In this document: positions 11,950 to 25,600 of the stretch, one piece after another
Layout of the letters: each line of letters starts with the position of its first letter
Position numbering within the stretch: position 1 is the first letter of the stretch
Source of the DNA: Cryptomeria japonica
Taxonomy: Eukaryota > Streptophyta > Pinopsida > Cupressales > Cupressaceae
Direction of reading: 5' to 3'
DNA: 64,000 nucleotides
Assembly: GCF_030272615.1 (NCBI RefSeq)
Contig: NC_081412.1
Span: 97,091,796 to 97,155,795, forward strand
The notes under the pieces: model-generated
Database searches by the model: none
What the model was told of the DNA's origin: nothing
The model's input: only the letters and a program-made list of their open reading frames with translations
Translations under genes and position numbers: made by a program

Positions 11950-12440
<491 letters not shown>

Positions 12441-13540
12441 TAACTCATGTTTGGATCCCTATAACTAGATGCATAGTTCATTTTAAGCTATCACTTCTTG
12501 ATTGAGACCTTAGCTGCACAAACAACATCAATTTTTAAATGGCCTACCAATTGAACTTCACTGAACAAATGTTTGCAAAATACACCAAATTTTTCCCTAA
12601 TTGACCTTTCACACCTTTTTGGCGTACCCATTGCACACCAAAGTGCGATTGCTAGTAATACTATACTATTAGTACTTGTTGTAGGCAATACAATTGCATT
12701 CACTTAAGCCTAATTAATCGATTTCTTGCACCAATCAAAAGTGATTATTATTTTTGGTTTCAAAATAAACTTGGTTTTTATATAGTTGAGATTTATATTT
12801 TTAAACTAGAAATTATTTATGTACAATATGTTTGGATGAAAAAAAAATGGTGTTATAGGAGCAAAATTTATAGGAATGATAGATTTTATAGGGTTTTTTT
12901 TAATTTCTTTATATTAAAAAATAAATGTCTATTTTAAATAGCTTTTTTCATTTTTGTTAATCTTGTAAATAAATTGATTTTTTGAATTTTAATATTTCTT
13001 TGTTATTTTAAAAAAATATAGGTAATAACATTAGTTAACTATTGTATATGGGTTTGATTCAAATTATTTAAATAAAATAAAATAAAAATTTAAATAAATA
13101 CTTAAACTATTTCATCACAACCATTACACGGTAATATTTCTACTAACATACCTATCTTTAGAGGAATGTAGGTAAAGTACACAAAAGATATCATATTTGT
13201 TCATTATTCCACAAAAAAAAAATTGTATTATTATATTATATTTAATATTAAATTATTATACGATATGATTATTTTATTATGTAATAATATATTCTTATTA
13301 TTATATTTTTATATTTTCATTAAATTCTTGTCAAAAGAAAAAAATCTTTTAGTACCAAATTATTATATTTTTATCAAACTCTTGACCAAAACAAAAAAAA
13401 TATTAAGATTGATTTCATTATATTTTTATTTTATATTTGTTCTTATCCTTAGGATTTCATGTTGGAACACTTTCAATCCCCATAATTAATAATATTATTT
13501 TTAATTTATTATTAAACTACTATTTTATAGATTATCTAAA
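12441..13540. other. AT-rich DNA, nothing recognised
   Basis: AT-rich sequence; from about 12720 it is dominated by A/T runs. The 88-residue ORF at 13223 is low complexity (I, L, F and Y) and is not supported as a gene. Confidence 0.5.
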
Positions 13541-14640
13541 ATTGATTTTTATGTGGAAAACCTAAACTAGGAAAAACTATGGCAATAATCACACTCACAA
13601 TATAATAAATTGATTACAATGTTTAGGCTAGAGGCCAAGAAGCTCAATGCCCTTAAGTGGACTTACAAAACTAAGGTTCACAACCTTCAGTCAAGATACA
13701 ATAAGGACTCGCAAAAATTAAATATTACTTCTTTAGGGTAAGACACATGAGTTTTGATTTAAAAAACATCAAAAAGGTTGAATTGTAGGGAACTGCATTC
13801 ACCAAAATGCTAATCATAGTTCACTGTTCAAAACACATCTCAAACTTCCTTCATCATTGCTCTTCTATACATACAAACCTTTGTATTGCCTCACATTCAC
13901 TTTGCAAATATACATAATTCATTCTTTTATCTACTTAATCATTTCGTCCTTCATATACCATCTACAACCACAATATTATCAACTAGGTTGGCCAAAACAA
14001 GTGTAACATATACATGCAAAATGGTCAGACCAAAAACCATTCTCTAAGACAATGTATAAGACAAATGAAACACGTGATGGATCACACCATGTAAACACAC
14101 CTTTCGAACACTTCCAAAATATCTCTTATACAATTGCACGCTACCACACAAACCAAAATACCATAGGTCTGCCCTAAGTAATAACTCTATTAATGGGCAC
14201 CAACACAACTAATTCAATCTTCAATGTGGACCACCAAATATTCTTGCAAGTGACCAAAATAGTTACACAAAATATTAATGAACCTAATAAAATGAACCAC
14301 ATCACTCTAACCAACTGAAGGCAGAGGAATGCAATGCATTCCTACACATTGTTATTTTGTCACTGAATCAACTAGAACTTAGACCTGAATATCTTCAATT
14401 GTAAAACACATGAGCATATGAAATATAAAACATGATGAGCATATATATTCATAAGTATCATACTACAACTACATGATCATCTGAAACATATCTGCCACAA
14501 TCCAAACCAAAAACTTGACTAGCTAACTATTCATTGAAACAATCATACTTCACTGAATCACAACTGTGGACCACAAAGACTATCACTAGAGGTCTGGAAA
14601 TACCACAATAAATCATTATTTGTCATCTCAAATGTCTACA
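13541..14640. other. Possible decayed LTR or retroelement fragment
   Basis: The base composition is more balanced than in the flanks. A stretch near 13555 (GGAAAACCTAAACTAGGAAA, then AACTATGGCA) recalls the U5 side of the LTR at 44981-45977, which has GGAAACCTAGAAAGGGAAAA. No ends, duplications or ORFs could be found, so this is a weak call. Confidence 0.25.
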
Positions 14641-15264
14641 AGCAATCTCCATATATCCGTTTAAATATTTTTCGTTACGTCATTAAAAAATACCTATTTT
14701 CACTTTATTATTTATATTATAAAATTTTATAATTATTAATAGTCATTTTATTATGATAGATTATAATTAATTACATAAATATATTTTAAATAATATATAA
14801 TCGTAAACTAATAAATAATAATTAGGTTTAACATTAATTTTATTATTATAATTATAATTATATAGATTTTATAATTAAATTAGGATTATATTCTTATGAA
14901 AAAAGTATGCCCCCCCTTTCTATAGTTTTCTATGGCTCCCCATAAAACCCTTTCCCCTTTCCCCTTTTCAATGGTAGGGCTAGGGGTAGGGGGTGGCAAA
15001 CTAAAATAGTTTTAGAATCACCCATAGAATTATAGGGGCCCTACTATTCTAAGGGGCAAAGGCATAGGTTGGTTTACCTAGTCTATGAGCTTGACCCAAT
15101 TGCTTATCTAGTAGTTTATCTAGCATGAGTACCAACAACACCAACATACCTGCTTGTAGATTTTGTTGATTATGTCAATGATGCACCACTAGTAGTTGGA
15201 CGATCCAGTACCAACACCACCAGTATGACATTTATCCAACAACGTAAACATATATTTTCACTAT
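14641..15264. other. Unassigned intergenic DNA
   Basis: An AT-rich part is followed by a C/G-homopolymer-rich patch (14905-15060). No coding signal was seen. Confidence 0.4.
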
Positions 15265-15478
15265 AATATTTATATTACTTTTCTTTTTATCGATTAATAT
15301 AGCATTATATTGAATTAAATAGAAAGTTTACAATCTATAGAAAAATCATGAAACTTATCAAAATACAACCCCCGAGAAAGTTTGCCTGCAAAATTACTCT
15401 GTCCCTACTTCAACCACCTGGAACTACTTACCATAATAAAAAATGGGGCTCACCCCCAGATACAAAATTTAGCTACAC

Positions 15479-16220
15479 CTATATTATGATATAAATATTT
15501 CTAACTTGCCTCCCAAACAAATTTTCCCTTGGCGTCCACCATCTTGACCTATGCTTGCATGTTTTTTTATTTTCTTGAGACTTCTCTGTGACTTGAGTCT
15601 CATCACCCTGCAGAAGATGAGCCACCTTTGCCTTCGTCGAGCCCACTAGTTGCCCACATTTACACTTCGTGGGAGACACCTCAACCGTTGGTAGCGAATT
15701 CTTGATGCATGCCCCCCATTTTGCTAGCTCATCTTTGATACTCTGCGCTTCCTTTAACCTCAGGTAGTCTTTAATTTTGTTCATGCAAATTTGAGTAGAT
15801 GTCCTATGCTTCACCTTGTTGCGGTTAACATTCCAAAGGAGGAAAGTCCCCAACAAAGGAGCAAACTCATTCACATTAAGCTAGTCGCCACTAGGGCACA
15901 CAAATCCCTCTCCATTTCTTCCCATCCTAGTTATCCTCTCAAGACCCCGACAACACTCCACTTTCACACAGTTAGTCATTAGCCAATTCACTGTATCCTA
16001 CGACTAATTTTCAAGACACCATGCCAAGAATATCGAAGCAATGCCAACATTGGTTCGATAATGAAACTAAGCATTCAAATACTCATCGCCTAGAATGATC
16101 TTGATTCTATTGAGAAAATCAAGATCATCAAATTTGAAGACATGTGAATCGTTCATCCGAGATTCGACCCCAGAAAGTGACCATTGGTTTAGAGGGTTAC
16201 ATGGAGAAATTTGCCTCCAT
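15479..16220 (-). pseudogene. MEANF ORF of retroposon B, decayed
   Basis: The start codon at 16220 is followed by MEANFSM and a stop, where retroposon A has MEANFTL. About 50 codons later a different frame gives FLNRIKIILGDEYLNA, stop, FHYRTNVGIASIFLAW, matching MLGEELVHIHFRYRTNMEVYSLIMAW of A. Further down lies an open stretch of 131 codons (15874 to 15479) starting MNEFAPLLGTFLLWNVNRNK, with a KCKCG pair. The function is unknown. The parallel with A supports a conserved second protein in this family. Confidence 0.5.
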
Positions 16221-16792
16221 TTCGCTCTCGCCAAGGACTCTCTACACTGCCAATTTCTTAAAGCTTCATTGAGATGAAAAAAGAGAGGTGCCCAAAACAC
16301 AAGCCAATTCGACACATTTGCAAATCAAATAATCTCCACAGCTAACCACTTCGCCACATGACTCATTAAATGAAGTATTAAAGAGCTTCAAAAATCCTAT
16401 CCTCGCTAGCTATGAAGGAGTCATTAACATCAATTTTGAAAGCTTCTTTTTGTTTCCATTGACAAAATAATAAGTAGCGAGTACTATGTCCCATCTACAA
16501 TAAATTCAAATTGGAGTGTTGCTCAAGATGAACACCATCCGTTGCCACCACAATCAATCCTTACTACCTACGCTCATCTACTATACTACAAATCTCCCTT
16601 CTAGGATTCACACGAGTTGGTGTCAAATCATTCTCCTCATATTAAATATCCAACTTGGCAGCTCAACTATTCGCTCCATCTTGTTGTTTCATCACCCTTT
16701 TACATCGACCACCTCACCTCCCTTCGATAATGTTGACTCACCATTCTAAAAGTAGATATCACCTCCACGAGATTTCATCAACCTTCCCCTAC

Positions 16793-17289
16793 TCACTGAC
16801 CATTAGACCACTCGTCAAACCATTTGACTTCACCTATTTGTAGGTTGAACGCCATGCTAGCTTGCATATCAACATCTTGGTTACCTTCCCTCAACACATG
16901 TGAAACCTTGAAAATCTGGAAAGAGGTTAATAGTTGTTTGATGCTTTGGATAATTTTGTCAATCTTTCAATTGTGAGCTTTTCCTTTTAGTATAACATGC
17001 ACTATGATTTGTGAATCTCCCTCAATATGGAATTCACCACTCCCAACTTTTTTGCCATTTGGACTGCTAAGAGAGCAACATTTACTTTAATTTCATTATT
17101 AGTACCCACACCTAAACACTGACTGCATCTAGCTATAAATTGACCTTGGTGGTTTCTCGCCACACATGCAACTCCCCTTTTGTAGCACCATCAAAATTTA
17201 CCTTAATCCAATCTTGATCTGGTGGCATCCAAGATATTTGACTGGTTTCATTTTTTAAAGGATGAACCCTTTTAGGCCCATTAACGAGC
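16793..17289 (-). pseudogene. RNase H-like domain in retroposon B, decayed
   Basis: Reading leftwards from 17289, fragments in different frames give WMPPDQDWIKVNFDGAT, then ARNHQGQFIARC, GTNNEIKVNVALLA, IEGDSQIIV, FKVSHVLREGNQDVD and finally EVKWFDEWSNGQ with TGA at 16793. These match the RNase H of retroposon A block by block. The glycine-rich turn after NFDGA is damaged by a small deletion, and there are several stops and frameshifts. Confidence 0.7.
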
Positions 17290-17302
17290 AATATTTATAT
17301 TA

Positions 17303-18179
17303 TATTATAATTATTAATATTATTTAATAATGTAAGAGTTACAATTAATATTACAAAAATATAATTAAAATAACAATAATATGATTTTAAAATAACAACA
17401 ATTCAAGCTTATTTAATTAAAAATTATAATAAATATTTTTATTACAATACTATAAAGGCCGTAGGTGTCACTTGTTAAAATCATGTTTCCAAATGAAAAG
17501 TTATAGTCATTAAATTTAAATCAAATCTAATATGAAATAACAAAATCTTTTAAATGAAAATATATTCATGCTTTCCACTTTGTACGGTAGAAATTAAAAA
17601 TAAATTAAATTTTATTTAATCAAATATGAAATTAAATGTTTAAATAGTAACCTGCCTCATATCGTCTCCTTTCTTTATTGTTAGTTTTTAAGTTTTTGTT
17701 AGATGGATTGTGAAATAGTTTTTTAGTTTTTGTGAGATGGAATGTGAAAAAACTAAAGTAATAATAGGAAGTCAATTTTAATCAAAAGTTTTTTTATTGA
17801 ACATAATTTTAAATTTTAATTTTTTTTTGAGTGCCTTCAACTAATATTATGTGAATAAATTATTTTAGATTAGAGAAATTTTCTTACATAATGAAATTTT
17901 CACTTGTGTAACCCCCCTTCCACCGGACCGGTTTACTAGCGCTGTCCATGTGCTAAGTTGAATGCGTTTCCCCCCAACTGGCCATTTAAAAAACATAAGC
18001 ACTTCAAATTATTAGAAAAAACTAGCTGCACAGCTGATCTGCACGCACCAGTGGAGCCCATTGCATAAAACGCGAAGAATACACGGGGTTGAAACGCAAT
18101 TATTATTAAATTAACAAAATTTTAATCCTGTTCTAAGGATCGCTCTTCATTTCACACTATTAAGGACTGAGATGGTTTG
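17303..18179. other. AT-rich intergenic DNA upstream of the callose synthase gene
   Basis: AT-rich to about 17900, then mixed composition. No ORF was found. Distal promoter elements may lie here, but none was identified with confidence. Confidence 0.4.
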
Positions 18180-18549
18180 ATAAGACTGACTGGTTTAACT
18201 TTTTAGCGGAGCGCTTGGCGGCAGAGCGTAGTTTCCTAAAAACTCTCAAGCTTTTCCTTCACCACTAAGCTAAGGCAGAGATAAATTGGTTGACTGTAAA
18301 TTGACCGCCAGCGGTTAAAACTGTACGATTTTGCAGATAATATGGCGGTTTTCTATAATAGTTAGTACCTTTCCTCACATTGATGAAAAATAGCTATTTT
18401 TGTAGAGGATTGTGTTTCATTAGAGGACGGTCACATGGGTGCTTTGTTTTATTGGTTTCGTACTTTTTGTCCATGGACTGCTAAAAACATGACAGGTAAA
18501 TTAGTGGGGTCGTCAGATAACTGCTCGTGTCTAGAGATTCTGTAAAGGA

Positions 18550-19110
18550 AATTTAACGGCTTACTGGTTAGCTTTAACGGCTAATTTTGAATGCTCTGTG
18601 GTTTTATTTTAATTTTGGCGGCTAAATTTGGAGCCTGTAATTTGTCTATTGTTGCTAAGTTTGTAGAGGATTTTACATTCAGTAGCTGTAGCAGCCAAAA
18701 TTGGGGGTTTTTCTGTTGATATTTTATTCCATGGTTAAGTGTGGAAGTTTATTGTTGTGTTATTTACTCTCGCAGTTAAGTTTGTAGGATCCGTGGTTTT
18801 AGTTTAACACGGCAGCTAAACCAAGCGGGGTTGTGCTTTTATTTCAACTTCTAACCTCTGGCGGTTAAGTTTTGGGAATTTTTGATTCGTGTTCACCCCG
18901 ACAGTTATTTAGAAGTTTTTTGATGTTCTTAAACCGACAACTAAGCCTGACAGCGTTTGTGCCAGGTCCATTTGAAACTTGAAGATTTGTAGTAATATTT
19001 TAACTTTGGCGGACAGATAAGGAAGCTTTTTGATTGAATTTATTGCGAACGGATTGCGCTTGCCAAGTCGGAGGGTTTGGTGGTTAAACTTGGATGTTTT
19101 GCGATTCGTG
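18550..19110 (+). repeat. Diverged tandem repeat, core GGCGGTTAAGTTTGG
   Basis: About a dozen copies of a core resembling GGCGGYTAAGTTTGGAGG, often followed by TTTTTGATT, occur about every 35-75 bp. Examples: 18576 (AACGGCTAATTTTGA), 18616 (TGGCGGCTAAATTTGGAG), 18690 (GCAGCCAAAATTGGGGG), 18771 (CGCAGTTAAGTTTGTAGG), 18809 (ACGGCAGCTAAACC), 18860 (GGCGGTTAAGTTTTGGG), 18934 (CCGACAACTAAGCC) and 19079 (GGTGGTTAAACTTGGATG). An earlier isolated copy is at 18310. The copies are too diverged to be recent. Confidence 0.6.
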
Positions 19111-19130
19111 ACATTTTGTCTAATAAAAAG

Positions 19131-19404
19131 GTAAGTGATCAATCTTTACAAAACTTTACATCCAATACTTTCTTTCCATGTTACCTGCCCGCATAGAATA
19201 AACATCCTTTTGCTCTTTCGCGTCATCAACTTTAGCGCCATGTTCTGGTAAAAATCTTGTTTCATAATGTTGGCAACATTTCGTTTTGGTTTTCCTTTAC
19301 CCAATATCACTTTATTCAGAATCATAGAACCTCTTGAATTAAATTCATTTTGTTTCCTTATGTAAAAGATCTGTTCTCTGGTAACTAATATATCTCTGTT
19401 GCAG
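19131..19404 (+). other. Probable 5'UTR intron
   Basis: The donor GTAAGT at 19131 follows AAAAAG. The acceptor side is pyrimidine-rich (TATCTCTGTTGCAG), ending at 19404; a second AG three bases later (19407) is an alternative. The intron lies 46 bases upstream of the start codon. It is predicted from splice consensus only. Confidence 0.4.
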
Positions 19405-19450
19405 CAGCTATAAAATTTGAGGATCTCATGTTCTGATCAGTCGATCAGCC

Positions 19451-19652
19451 ATGGATAGGGCAGCGAAGAACTGGGAGAGACTCGTACGTGCGACCTTGCA
19501 GAGAGGGCAGCTCAGAAGCCATGTGCCCAAAAGAGCTGCCAGTGGGCTTGCAGGCACCGTGCCCGCCTCTTTACAACACACAGCTAATATAGATGCCATT
19601 CTCAAGGCTGCAGATGAAATTCAGGATGAGGATCCCAACGTAGCTCGCATCT
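19451..19652 (+). CDS. GSL10: Callose synthase exon 1
   Basis: Begins at the ATG in GCCATGGATAGG, a good plant start context (G at +4), and encodes MDRAAKNWERLVRATLQRG through PNVARI. It ends one base into the next codon at T|GTAAGT. The codon is completed by TG of exon 2 to give Leu, followed by CEHAYSLAQ as expected for the family. Confidence 0.9.
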
Positions 19653-22600
19653 GTAAGTGTTTGTGCTATACCAATTTCATTTGCATTTATATTTAAAAAT
19701 AAAAAGAATAGACAGTTAGGGCAAGTAAGACTTGGCCTTGAGATTAATTCCAAGTACATGAGAAGAAAAGGTTATAGAAGAAATGGCTACTTATCGTAAC
19801 TAGTTTTCAAATAGATGCGTGGCTTGCTTTTGTGATTATTATAACCTATGTACTAGAATGGTTATGGAAATTGTTCGTCAAAGAGACGACTTGATTAATA
19901 TCGTTAACAGTCTCTTCTCCAAATAAGCGCACATAAATCTGTGGCTAAAGAGATGATTCAATTGCTTTTTGATTATAGTTAATGCCCACGCTATAATGGC
20001 TACAGTGACTACTTAAGGAAATTGGTCGTCGATCTAAAAGAATCTCACCAAAATAAAACAAAGAGACAACTTAAATACACAGTTAAAAACTTCACACAAA
20101 AAAAAAAGGAATTGATTTGACAATTAGGCTGGACCTTCTCATATTGCATTCGGTAAACTTGCAATCTCAATTTACAAAAATAGAAAAAAATTTCAAATTG
20201 GTATCTTTGAAATTTTAGAGCCAATGCTATCTGGTTGGTGATTTTTTTTTTTTTTTTGGTAATCCGGGGTGTTCCTGTGACCCAACAGAGTGTCCCCATA
20301 ACGAGGTGAGTTGGGGTGAGACGAATCCCAGGGGTGACAGTTGCAGCCTGTAAGTGCTTGCCACTGGGTAAACCAAGGTGGTGAGTCAAACTCGGGTTGT
20401 CACAGACCTAGACTGGATGCCTTTGTCCAACTACGGTATCCCTCCGGGCTCTCTGGTTGGTGTATTGCATGACCTATCTTGAGGCAATTAAAAACATTGC
20501 ATTGTAGCAGTGAATATTCTTATTTAATTGGGATCTCTGACACACCAAATATTAGATCTCAGGGTGACATTATGAAACCACTATAATGCAGTCCAGTACC
20601 CAAATAAAGGCCAAAAATCAATCCCAAAACCCTAAGTTTATTAACTTGCTGCCAGCACAAATTCCTCATTACATATGCTAATTTATATTTCTTGGCAAAA
20701 AGTGTGAATTATGTTAGTATGGACAATTATTTAGCTCAATGTAGCCAGACTTTGGACTCAATCATTCAAACTCAGCACCAAGTTTCGGCAAGGTGAAAAA
20801 CCTTACGATACAGGAATTTTCTCAAGGATTTTGCCCTTATTGACTGGTGAAAATATGAAAACGACCCAACTGATATTGGCAGCTGAAAATTCCTGCTAAC
20901 TAGCAAAGTTTATTTAATAATTTGTTATTCATGCTGATAAATTCAATTTTCCAGCTGAAAAACCTTTTTTGTCTTTTGCTTTAATGATTAACCTGTGAAA
21001 AGTTATAGCATGCTAGTTTTTTTTCAGTCGTTCTTTGTGTTTTCTATTTCTGTCTTTAGCACTGTCAGAGTCTTAGTTGATTCTTGGCCAAGTTGACCAA
21101 GTTTTTGGCATGACTAGCAATTACACTAGAAATTGCAGCGATGAATTCTTCAGGAGGAGCTAATCTAGTAGTACTTTTGATGAGCTTTTGAAGAAGTAAG
21201 TGTAGTGAAGTTGAATTTATAAAGGTGTCAAGTGAATTGATGAAATGCATTCAAAATCTTACCTCAAGTTATAACCATGAATATCCACAGGAGGAGTAGA
21301 TGGCAAGTAGTACTGGACTGTTTCGCATGTAAGTGAGTCAGTTGACATGGTGGAATATCATATTATATTTTGACTCTGATCTTCTTGTTCTGATGGCTAT
21401 TGTACATCATACAATTTTGTTGATCGTATTGATTATTTTTTGGTGCTTTTTGTTGTATTTTGAAAAATGTTGTGATTGTTAACCTATATTCCACCCTTAT
21501 GAATATATTGTCAAAGTCATGCAACATAACTTAAAAAAATAGTTGAATATACCGACTGGATACAGGTCATTATTTCTAATATTTTTAATTAAGTTCCCTG
21601 ATAAACCAAAAATATAAATTACAATCCCAAGCTGGATACAGATGGAGATAAAATGGTGAAAGAAAACTTAATTTAGTTCCCTCATAAACCAAAGATATAA
21701 ATTACAATCCAAATCTGGATACAGCTGTAGGTAAATGTTGAAAGAAGATTTAAGTTAATTTTAGGAACTTGCAACAAATTGTGATATTAGTTTAGTAAAT
21801 CTAGTTAAAACTTCATGTTATCCAATTGCTATTATTTTACTTTTCATGGCACAAGTAAAAGTTCTGCTAGTAATCTAGGTGATCTGAATTTTTCTTTCAA
21901 CATTTGATTGCATGCTTATTGTGATGAGTTTGAACTTTTGAGCAATTTCTCAAAAGTTCATTGCATATATCACCTTGAAAAACAAGAAACAAAAATATAT
22001 ACTGTGCAATACATGCAATAACTATGCATGTAGTGAAAACTGCATTTATCTTTCAGTGAGGCATTTGAGTTATCTCGCTTGTAATTTGGCAAGGGATTGC
22101 ATTAGTTTCAGAGAATATTCTGAAGTTTATCTAGACGAGGTATAGTCTTTACTTGCTTTTTATTCACTGCTACATAAGGGTTGAGGACTAGCAGCTGCCT
22201 TAGTTACATAGGAATTTAGAGAAAGTAAATGGTTTTAACTGTTAAGTGGTTTGAGTATCTCGCAGTGTGTGAGCATGCCTATTCTTTGGCACAAAACTTG
22301 GATCCTGTTAGTGAAGGAAGAGGAGTACTGCAATTCAAGACTGGATTAATGTCTGTCATCAAGGTATGCTCTCGTGTAGATGTAGTTATTTGATGCAGCT
22401 TCATGTTAGTCTTTTATTCCGTTCTTGTTTCATGAAATAAAACATTTTGTACATGCCCACCTTTATATTTCTATTTGCATTTCACTGTGAAATGTCTGCT
22501 TGTCATTTGGTTTTAAAAATTGCTTGCATTGTTTTGGTGCTTTACAGCAAAAGCGGGCCAAGAGGGATGGTGGAACAATTGATCGAAACCAAGATATTGT

Positions 22601-25600
22601 TCGTTTACAGGAATTTTACAAGAGTTACAGAGAAAAGAATAGAGTGGATGAATTTCAGGAGGAGGAGAAGAAATTGCAGTCTGGAGCATTCAGTGGTGAC
22701 CTTCGAGAGTATGTACCATGTGCCAAAATCACAAGTTGTCCTTGGATTGTTTCTAACAGTGTAACTCATTTGTTAAATAGTGAAACACGCTCTCTCTTTT
22801 TCCAGTGGCATGTGGATAATACATTAGATAATAGTGTTAGTTATTTGTTGAAAAGTGAAGCTTGCTATTTCAATTTTTAACATGTAGCTAATACAGTGGA
22901 CAACGTGTATGACACTGAAAAGAAATTTCTTTATTTGTCAGTTTAGAGTAAGTTTGGGGCAGGATGGCATGCACACTCAACATTATAATTCTATAAGTGT
23001 TCTATGATTTAACCTCACAACTTCATAATGTAAACTTGTTGGTATTAGATTTTTTAACTTTATCTTCCATTTCTATCTAGGAAACTATGATTTAACCTTT
23101 GAATGACTAATTTGTTTTCAACTTAACTGTTGGTTATTCTCCTGCAAATGCATAGACTTGAAGATGGCAAGCTCCATCTGTACCTTTGTTAATCTGTAAC
23201 TTATCAAGAATTGTGTCTCTAGTTGTTTGCTAGGTGTCATCCTCCGTATGCATGTGTTGAGATTGTCCATAACATCCTCATCAACCCTAAAGGAATTGCA
23301 GAAAAAAAAAACTTGTGGTTCAAGTAGGCCACTGCATATATGTGTTGGTGGAGTTGCTTGTTCCACCATCAATCAATTATGCTCTAAATGAGTTTAAATT
23401 TTATTTTACTCGAACCATAATAATGCTGACTGCTTGCTTGACCTTGTCCATGGCCTTATACAAATAACCCATTGCGATTATTTCTCCATCCACCAAGCAT
23501 AGAATCTTGAGCAAAGTTTCTGTCACCCAAAGCTAAAATATTATTGGTTTTTCAAGATTCAAATTAATTTAAAAAATGCACAACATAAAAAAAAATGATT
23601 TTTTTTACATTGATAGGTGTTTCTTAGGTGAGAAAAGGCTTCTACAATGTTCAAATCTGCTGCTGATAATCCCTTTTAGATGTTGCAAGACCAAATTCAA
23701 TCTTGCTTAAACATGTACTGGTCTCCTCCTTTGATGGTGGAAGCTCTTGGCCATGCATTAATCTTGTTTTATGACAGTTGGAGATCCTTTGACCACCATG
23801 CCATAAAATCCACTACCATGTCATTAATTACTGTTGTCTTATTATAGCTGCTCTATATGTCCTCACATTAACTTTCAGTAACTGTTCAAACAACTATTGT
23901 CAACTTCAATAGGGTGAAACATTAATTATACTTAATCAAAACTCCACTATGTAACATAGTTAGATTCCTCACGAAAGGTTCTGCACTTTAATTAATACAC
24001 TTATTTTTGAGTTTGTATGCCATGTTATGGCATCTGTAAGCTATAGGACTTTGATGGGTGGTTTCATTTTTATCCAAGTTGCTTTTTTTGGTTTGGACCT
24101 TGGTTTGGGTTTGTGGTTCTGGCAATTTTTTGGGGGTTGGGTTCATTTCTGGTTTGCTTGTACTAAAATATGTAAAATCACATACACACATACAAACCAC
24201 CATATACTTCAATGCCATTTAAAACATAAATGATAAATATTATAAATCATTATTTAATCATATTTCAAGTTCAATATAAAATAATAATGTCAAGTTCAAC
24301 AATCAATTTTTAGCGTCATATTGAATTTCTAAATTATCAACATCATCATCATTATCATTAACATTGGATGATGTAGGAACATCTCAACCACAGCATGTTG
24401 GGCAGTGGAAGGATCCAACTTTTTATGTTTTGGCTCCATCTCACAATTTTGTGTCTCCTTCTTTGCAACCATGTTTGTGTAAAACGAGATGCAAGTTGGA
24501 ATGCATATACACTATGTTCTTTGCTTTTTTCATGTGCAATCTGTCGTGCTTTATTGAGTGGATGGAAGAGTGCATTTTCATTTACTCTTAGATGTAGACA
24601 AACTAGCAACCTGAGAAAGCAAAGTAGAGAGATAGAGTTATGCATTATGCTAAAAAAATAAAATTAAAATATTATAAATCGAACTTCAAAGATTAGTTTT
24701 TTTTATTAAACTTAAACGCAGTAATATTTTGATTTCAAGAGGTTGTAGGTGTTAATTGTTGTCCATGGAAGTACTACCAAGTATGAGCATCCTTTTTGTA
24801 CTTATCACAAAGAGCTTCAATATATTGACCATGTAATGCATCCTAATGTGATTATTTAGAAAATAGGGACAACTATCTATTAATAAGAGATAGTTTCAAT
24901 GAATACAACTGTTGAACGGTAATAATAATAATCAATAGTACCTAAATATGAGCGGAAGGACAGACGGCTGCAATATGTGATACAACCCTTAATAGTTTGA
25001 AAGTTATATTCTCTGGATTTGCAATTTAAAAATACAGAGATACGAGCCCCTTTCTGATATTCTGATATGAGTACATAACAACTCTGGTAAGGCTGATAAA
25101 CCTTCCTTTTCCTTCCAAATTGACGTAGAGTTTGATAAGTGTGATATCGATGTCCACTTAAGTCTTTACTATATCTGATATGTCAATGAATATGTAATTA
25201 TAAATATGTTTATATCAGCCCGAATAATTGGTTGCTGTTCCAATCTGAAAGTATATATTTACAGCCACGGATGTGCTTTCTCTGTCCCAGTTCATGTTCT
25301 CTCCAACTGGTTACCCCCGAAGTGATTTTATTAAGGTTCATTTTATAATGCTCTTGCAATACCGAAGAGATTGCATCCCTTGATTGTTAAAGAGACATGT
25401 CTCTTCCAAATCGCTACTCTTCATAACAACCGATTTGTTAAGGTTTATTTGTTATTTAATTACTGCCACCCATAACCATCACATTCGAATCTGCATCTTA
25501 CTACTTCATTCTTCTTCCTATTGTCACTGTCTATTGTGAGGGGATAAACTCTGACACCAGCAGTCAATTTATTGTTTAGGATGATTGTTAGTCTATTTAT

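Larger units (their letters stand above)
15265..17302 (-). mobile_element. Retroposon B: second copy of the RNase H/MEANF family
   Basis: A perfect 13-bp target duplication, AATATTTATATTA, lies at 15265-15277 and 17290-17302. On the - strand the element starts at 17289 with GCTCGTTAATGGGCC and ends at 15278 with an A-rich tail (ATAAAAAGAAAAG). The 5' end matches that of retroposon A (ACTCGTTAATGGGTCC) to within one or two bases. The domain order is the same: RNase H, linker (about 570 bp), MEANF ORF. It is about 2.0 kb and more decayed than A. Two independent insertions with one 5' end imply a defined start of the mobile RNA. Confidence 0.75.
18180..19450 (+). promoter_or_regulatory. Presumed promoter and 5' leader of callose synthase gene
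   Basis: This stretch immediately precedes the start codon at 19451. Its composition is less AT-rich than the region upstream, and it is filled with diverged GGCGGTTAAG repeats (entry 18550-19110). A consensus donor, AAAAAG|GTAAGT, at 19131 and an acceptor, TCTGTTGCAG, ending at 19404 suggest a 5'UTR intron of about 274 bp, leaving a short leader (19405-19450). The transcription start cannot be placed from sequence, and no convincing TATA box was seen. Confidence 0.45.

Noticed and set aside
22447-22880. Two ORFs of 105 and 126 codons as separate genes
   Set aside because: They are read-through of callose synthase exon 3 and its flanking introns.
24355-24661. Possible transposase C-terminus in ORFs on both strands
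   Set aside because: The words looked suggestive, but no conserved motif or terminal repeat was found.
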